Assembly (NCBI RefSeq): GCF_016862755.1
Contig: NZ_BONO01000002.1
Span: 186,001 to 250,000, forward strand
Length of the DNA stretch: 64,000 nucleotides
Direction: 5' to 3'
Origin: Cellulomonas pakistanensis
GTDB lineage: Bacteria; Actinomycetota; Actinomycetes; Actinomycetales; Cellulomonadaceae
Shown piece by piece: positions 59,746-64,000 of the stretch. Positions within the stretch are counted from its first letter, which is position 1; each line of letters starts with the position of its first letter. Below the pieces are notes generated by a model that saw only the letters and a list, made by a program, of their open reading frames with translations, was not told the origin of the DNA and did no database searches. Position numbers and translations under genes: made by a program.

Positions 59746-61167
59746 TCAGTCCCGCGGCGGCGGCGCCTGGTCCAGCACCGACCGGATCCGGCCGAGCCGC
59801 TCGCCGACCTGCCGCTCGTACCCGTTGTCGGTCGGGCTGTAGTACCGCGTGCCCACGAGGTCGTCGGGCAGGTACTGCTGGGCGGCGATCCCGTGCGGGT
59901 GGTCGTGCGCGTACAGGTAGCCCTTGCCGTGGCCCAGCTGCTTGGCGCCGGCGTAGTGCGCGTCCCGCAGGTGCGCGGGCACGGACCCGAGCCGGCCCGC
60001 CTGCACGTCGGCCAGCGCGGCGTTGATCCCGTTGTAGGCGGCGTTCGACTTCGGGGCCGTCGCGAGGTGCACGACCGCCTCGGCCAGGATGATCCGCGCC
60101 TCGGGCATGCCGATGAGCTGGACGGCCTGCGCGGCGGCGACGGCGGTCTGCAGCGCGCTCGGGTCCGCCATGCCGACGTCCTCCGACGCCGAGATGACGA
60201 TCCGGCGCGCGATGAACCGCGGGTCCTCCCCCGCCGCGATCATCCGCGCCAGGTAGTGCAGCGAGGCGTCGACGTCGGAGCCGCGCACCGACTTGATGAA
60301 GGCGCTGATCACGTCGTAGTGCTGGTCGCCGTCCCGGTCGTACCGCACGGCGGCGACGTCGATCGCGCGCTCCGTGGTGGCCAGGTCGACGACCGCGGGG
60401 ACGTCGGCCTCGTCGCCGAGGTCGACGTCGGGGTCGGCGAGCCGCGCCTCCCGGTCCGCCAGCGCGGCGCCGGCCGCGGCCTCCAGGATGGTCAGGGCCT
60501 TGCGAGCGTCGCCGCCGGACAGCCGGAGCAGGTGCTCCTCGGCGTCCTCGGTCAGCGCGACCGCGCCGCCGAGCCCGCGCTCGTCCTCGACGGCGCGCCG
60601 GATGAGCGCCCGGACGTCGTCGGTGTCGAGCGGCTTGAGCGTGAGCAGCAGCGACCGGGACAGCAGCGGGGAGTTCACCGAGAAGCTCGGGTTCTCCGTG
60701 GTGGCGGCGACGAGCGTCACCCAGCGGTTCTCCACGCTGGGCAGCAGCGCGTCCTGCTGCGCCTTGGTGAACCGGTGGACCTCGTCGATGAACAGCACGG
60801 TCTCCGAGCCGTCGGACGCGAGCCGGCGCCGGGCGTCGTCCACCACCTGCCGCACGTCCTTGACGCCGGCCGTGACCGCGGACAGCTCGACGAACCGGCG
60901 GCCCGACGTGGTGGCGACCAGGTAGGCGAGCGTCGTCTTGCCGGTGCCGGGCGGTCCCCAGAGCACGACCGACGACGGGGCGGCGCGGCGCGCGGTGGCG
61001 TCCCCGGGCTCGACGAGCCGTCGGAGCGGCGACCCGGGCACCAGCAGGTGCTCCTGCCCGGCGACCTCCGCCAGGCTGCGCGGGCGCATGCGCACCGCCA
61101 GCGGCGCCCCCGCCGACGGGGCGGGCGTGCCCTGCGCCGAGGTGGTGACCGCGTCGAACAGATCCAT
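59746..61167 (-). CDS. rarA: Replication-associated recombination protein A (RarA/MgsA)
   Basis: The protein has 473 residues from ATG 61167. It is an AAA+ clamp-loader-like ATPase acting at stalled forks. [20 protein letters not shown], Walker [21 protein letters not shown], Walker [21 protein letters not shown], sensor [17 protein letters not shown] and the tetramerisation part [20 protein letters not shown] are all seen. A TAGGCT box 7 nt upstream suggests a leaderless transcript. Confidence 0.96.
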   Translation of the reverse strand: MDLFDAVTTSAQGTPAPSAGAPLAVRMRPRSLAEVAGQEHLLVPGSPLRRLVEPGDATARRAAPSSVVLWGPPGTGKTTLAYLVATTSGRRFVELSAVTAGVKDVRQVVDDARRRLASDGSETVLFIDEVHRFTKAQQDALLPSVENRWVTLVAATTENPSFSVNSPLLSRSLLLTLKPLDTDDVRALIRRAVEDERGLGGAVALTEDAEEHLLRLSGGDARKALTILEAAAGAALADREARLADPDVDLGDEADVPAVVDLATTERAIDVAAVRYDRDGDQHYDVISAFIKSVRGSDVDASLHYLARMIAAGEDPRFIARRIVISASEDVGMADPSALQTAVAAAQAVQLIGMPEARIILAEAVVHLATAPKSNAAYNGINAALADVQAGRLGSVPAHLRDAHYAGAKQLGHGKGYLYAHDHPHGIAAQQYLPDDLVGTRYYSPTDNGYERQVGERLGRIRSVLDQAPPPRD

Positions 61168-61174
61168 GCCCGTG

Positions 61175-61180
61175 AGCCTA
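61175..61180 (-). promoter_or_regulatory. -10 box of rarA, leaderless arrangement
   Basis: TAGGCT on the minus strand ends 7 nt before ATG 61167. Confidence 0.5.
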
Positions 61181-61345
61181 CGGGCGCCGTCCCACACGCC
61201 GCGCCGCGGTGCCGCGGGCGGCCCGGCACCCCCGGGGCGCACGGGACACCCCCGGGCGCCCGCGACGTCGTGCGCCCTCGCGGCGTCTCGCGCGCCGTCG
61301 CGGGACGCGTGAGGCCGGTGGTGCGCGAGTGGCGTCCGGCCTGCG

Positions 61346-63595
61346 ATGCTGACCCGCGTGTTCGAGAGCCTCGGCCGCCTGGTCGCCCGCCACCCCCGCC
61401 TGACGGTGCTCGCCTGGGCCGTGCTGGCCGCGGCCTGCTTCCTGCTGGCGCTGGTCGGGGTCGGCGGCCAGAACCTGTTCGACCGGCTGAGCACCGGCGA
61501 GCCGGTCGTCCCGGGCTCGGACAGCGCCCGCGCGAGCGAGCTGCTCGCGGAGACCAGCACGTCCGGCGCCTCGCTGAGCCTCGTGGTCGAGGGCGTCGAC
61601 CCCGCCACGGAGGGACTGGCGGAGGCGCTGGCCCCCGCCCGCGAGGACGTCGCCGCCGTCGACGGCGTGCTGTCGGTCATCGACCCGTTCGTGCTCCCGC
61701 AGGGGCCCGAGAACCCGGCCGCCGCGCCCCTGCTCGCGCAGGACGGGGACGGGTTCCTGGTCGTCGCCGAGCTCGACCCCGAGCTGTCCGCCGACGCCGA
61801 GACCGCGGCGCTGCGGGAGCTGCGCGAGTCGCTCGAGGCCGTGCCGGGCGCGCTGGGCGACGTGGCCCCGGACGCGACCGGGCTGGTCGGCGGCACCTCG
61901 CTCATCGTGTCCGCGATCACCGAGCAGGTCGAGAAGGACCTCACCACCGGCGAGGCCGTCGCGCTGCCGATCGCGCTGCTCATCATGGTGCTGGTGTTCG
62001 GCGGCTTCCTGGCGGCGGCGATGCCGCTGGCCGGGGCCATCGCGTCGATCGCGGGCGGGCTCGGCTCGCTGGTCGCGCTGTCGTACCTGATGGACGACCT
62101 GGAGTCGTCGGTGGTCAACGTGGTCACCGTGCTCGGCCTGGGCCTGTCGATCGACTACGGCCTGCTGATCGTGTCCCGGTTCCGCGAGGAGCTCGGCAAG
62201 GCGCTCGGCGACGACGAGGGGCGGTCCGCCCGGCGGCGGCGCGGCGACGGCGCCGTGGTCGGCGCCCTGCTCACCACGATGTCGACCGCCGGCCGCACGG
62301 TGGCGTTCTCCGCGCTGACCGTCGCCATCTCGATCGCCGGCCTGCTCGTGTTCCGCCAGGACATCCTGCGGGCGTTCGGCGCGGGCTCGGTCGCCGTCAT
62401 CGTGTTCGCGGTCGCGACCGCCCTGACGCTGGTGCCGGCGCTGCTCGTCCTCGCTGGCCGGCGGCTCGCGCGGCCGAGCGTGCTGTCCCGGGTGCCGGGG
62501 GTCCGCGCCGTGCTCGCGCGCACCGCCGACGTGCAGCACGAGGAGGGCGTGTTCTCCCGCCTCGCCGCCCGCGTGCAGCGCCGGCCCTGGTGGGTCATGG
62601 GCGGCTCGCTCGCCGTGCTCCTCGTGCTCGCGATCCCGCTGCTGCACCTCGAGCTGCGCAACTCCACGACCGAGCTACTCCCCCGGTCCAGCCCGCAGCG
62701 CGAGTACGTGCAGGTGCTGGCAGAGCAGTACCCGGCGTCGTCGTCCGCGGCCGTGCCGGTCGTCGCGCAGACCTCCGTCGCCGAGGCCGAGGCGGCCGTC
62801 GCGCAGATCGAGGCGCTGGACGGCGTCGCCTCCGTCGACGCGCCCGCCGCGCGCGGGCCGGTCGTCGTCATCGGCGTCCGGCCGGGCACCACGGACCCGG
62901 GCGGCGCCGAGGCCCAGGCGGTGGTGCGCGAGCTGCGCGACCTCGACCTGCCGTTCGAGGCGTACGTCGGCGGGCAGGCGGCCAACCAGATCGACTTCAC
63001 GGAGGCGCTGCTCGACCGGGCGCCGTGGGCGCTCGGCATCGTGGCCGTGGCGACGCTCGTGCTGCTGTTCCTCATGACCGGCTCGGTGCTGGTGCCGATC
63101 AAGGCCCTGCTGACCAACGTGGTGTCGCTGTGCGCGTCGCTCGGCGTGCTGGTCTGGGTGTTCCAGGACGGCAACCTGTCCGGGCTGCTGCAGTTCGACC
63201 CCACCGGGGGCATCGAGACGTACGTGCTCGCCCTGGTCATCGCCTTCGCGTTCGGGCTGGCGATGGACTACGAGGTGTTCCTGCTGTCGCGGATCAAGGA
63301 GCTGCACGACGCCGGGGTGCCGAACGACGACGCCGTCCGGCTGGGCCTGCAGCGCTCCGGCCGGGTGATCACGTCCGCGGCGGCGATCATCATCGCGGTG
63401 TTCGCGGGGTTCGTCGCCGGCGAGCTGCTCGTGATCAAGGAGGTCGGCTTCTCGCTGGCCGTGGCGGTGCTGATCGACGCGACCCTGGTGCGGCTGCTGC
63501 TCGTGCCCGCGACGATGACCGTGCTGGGCGACCTGAACTGGTGGGCGCCGGCGCCGCTGCGCCGGGTCTACGAGCGGCTGTCCCTCAGCCACTGA
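61346..63595 (+). CDS. MMPL/RND-superfamily membrane transporter
   Basis: The protein has 749 residues from ATG 61346; GTG 61358 is a reasonable alternative start. Twelve membrane helices lie in two sets of six, each preceded by a large extracytoplasmic loop. Conserved proton-relay type segments are [20 protein letters not shown] and [20 protein letters not shown]. The MMPL family exports lipids, glycolipids or hydrophobic drugs in actinobacteria; nothing nearby identifies the substrate. It is a stand-alone gene divergent from rarA and convergent with the GNAT gene. Confidence 0.93.
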   Translation: MLTRVFESLGRLVARHPRLTVLAWAVLAAACFLLALVGVGGQNLFDRLSTGEPVVPGSDSARASELLAETSTSGASLSLVVEGVDPATEGLAEALAPAREDVAAVDGVLSVIDPFVLPQGPENPAAAPLLAQDGDGFLVVAELDPELSADAETAALRELRESLEAVPGALGDVAPDATGLVGGTSLIVSAITEQVEKDLTTGEAVALPIALLIMVLVFGGFLAAAMPLAGAIASIAGGLGSLVALSYLMDDLESSVVNVVTVLGLGLSIDYGLLIVSRFREELGKALGDDEGRSARRRRGDGAVVGALLTTMSTAGRTVAFSALTVAISIAGLLVFRQDILRAFGAGSVAVIVFAVATALTLVPALLVLAGRRLARPSVLSRVPGVRAVLARTADVQHEEGVFSRLAARVQRRPWWVMGGSLAVLLVLAIPLLHLELRNSTTELLPRSSPQREYVQVLAEQYPASSSAAVPVVAQTSVAEAEAAVAQIEALDGVASVDAPAARGPVVVIGVRPGTTDPGGAEAQAVVRELRDLDLPFEAYVGGQAANQIDFTEALLDRAPWALGIVAVATLVLLFLMTGSVLVPIKALLTNVVSLCASLGVLVWVFQDGNLSGLLQFDPTGGIETYVLALVIAFAFGLAMDYEVFLLSRIKELHDAGVPNDDAVRLGLQRSGRVITSAAAIIIAVFAGFVAGELLVIKEVGFSLAVAVLIDATLVRLLLVPATMTVLGDLNWWAPAPLRRVYERLSLSH

Positions 63596-63672
63596 CCCGC
63601 GCCCTCGGCCGCGGCTCGGGCCCGCCCGGCCCGGCGCGCGCCGGGCACGGCTCCGCCGACGTGGCCCCGCGT

Positions 63673-63747
63673 CCGCGAGTGGGCACCGGACACGTCGAGT
63701 GGGCATGCCGTGGTTGCCCACTCGACGCGTCGGGTGCCCGGTCGGCG
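63673..63747. repeat. 75-nt palindromic element, copy 2
   Basis: The 33-nt arms 63673-63705 and 63715-63747 flank a 9-nt centre. Each arm matches copy 1 (50086-50160) at 27 of 33 positions. It lies between the convergent MMPL and GNAT genes, where it could act as a bidirectional terminator. Confidence 0.85.
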
Positions 63748-63762
63748 GGCGGGCGGCGCCGG

Positions 63763-64000
63763 TCAGGCGGTCGTCGAGCGCAGGGTCGTCAGGCGGTGCG
63801 CCGTGCGCATCCCCAGGCGGTGGTAGATCCGCCGGGCGCCGTGGTTGTCGTCCCACATGCCGAGGGACACCCAGTCGGCGCCGTCCGCGAGCAGCGTCCG
63901 GACCGCCGCCGCGGTGAGCGCCGCGCCGAGGCCCTGCCCGCGCTCCCCCGGCCGGACGCCGAGCCCGTGCAGGTGCGCGGACCCGCGCCCGCCCACCGCA
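63763..64000 (-). CDS. GNAT-family N-acetyltransferase, C-terminal part (partial)
   Basis: Only the last 78 or so residues are in the window; the gene continues beyond base 64000. The acetyl-CoA binding signature GLGVRPGERGQGLGAALTAA is followed by VSLGMWDDNHGARRIYHRLG, the usual GNAT C-terminal strand-helix. The substrate is not deducible. The visible GTG at 63996 is internal, judging by the family layout. Confidence 0.85.
   Translation of the reverse strand, partial: AVGGRGSAHLHGLGVRPGERGQGLGAALTAAAVRTLLADGADWVSLGMWDDNHGARRIYHRLGMRTAHRLTTLRSTTA

Overview
The window is a chromosomal segment of a very GC-rich (about 75 percent) Gram-positive actinobacterium. Gene order (ribD-ribE-ribBA-ribH, rpe-rsmB-fmt-priA-metK-coaBC-rpoZ-gmk-mihF, the pyr operon, efp-nusB, aroE-aroC-aroK-aroB, alaS-ruvX-mltG), the actinobacterial markers mihF, PafB and DUF222/HNH, and the many TANNNT boxes 6-8 nt before start codons fit the Micrococcales. 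A Cellulomonas-like genus is the best guess; that is inference from gene content, since no rRNA gene is present. I see 59 protein genes (two cut by the window edges), no tRNA or rRNA gene, no CRISPR array, and no insertion sequence or prophage. Nearly all genes are on the minus strand; only the DUF3866, DUF222/HNH and MMPL genes are on the plus strand. Layout in plus coordinates: (1) 1-6.7 kb: partial PafB-type regulator, divergent DUF3866 gene, intergenic tandem repeat, DUF222/HNH gene, a small nucleoside-deoxyribosyltransferase-like gene, a PH-domain membrane protein, and hisE-hisG. (2) 6.7-11.4 kb: a riboflavin operon (ribD, ribE, ribBA, ribH and the PnuC-like transporter ribM) behind a clear FMN riboswitch. 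(3) 11.4-22.9 kb: housekeeping run rpe, rsmB, fmt, DUF1345, HAD hydrolase, priA, metK, coaBC, rpoZ, gmk, mihF. (4) 23-32.2 kb: pyrimidine operon pyrR-pyrB-pyrC-(PH-like)-carA-carB-pyrF, with a PyrR-binding hairpin whose stem covers the pyrR ribosome-binding site. (5) 32.4-37.7 kb: nusB, efp, a membrane GGDEF protein, a SatD-like gene with a membrane partner, aroB and aroK. (6) 37.7-53.2 kb: a complete monoderm type IV pilus locus (pilB, pilT, pilC, pilA, three minor pilins, prepilin peptidase, pilM, pilN, pilO) set between aroE and aroC. (7) 53.2-61.2 kb: mltG, ruvX, alaS, two small membrane/coat proteins, rpsD, rarA. (8) 61.3-64 kb: MMPL exporter and a partial GNAT acetyltransferase. The most interesting signal is regulatory. 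The pilus transcription units pilB, pilT and pilM are each preceded by a box resembling a sigma-28 (FliA/WhiG/SigD-type) promoter, with CTCA-type -35 and CCGAT-type -10 elements always 15 nt apart; pilA has a weaker version. PilB carries an MshEN-type N-terminus of the kind that can bind cyclic di-GMP, and a diguanylate cyclase gene lies about 4.4 kb beyond the low-coordinate end of the pilus genes. Together they suggest a pilus programme switched on with a motility or developmental sigma factor and tuned by c-di-GMP. The window is also rich in minisatellites: in-frame 24-nt and 30-nt arrays in coding sequence, and 8-nt, 15-nt and 47-nt arrays between genes. It contains two copies of a 75-nt palindromic element as well.
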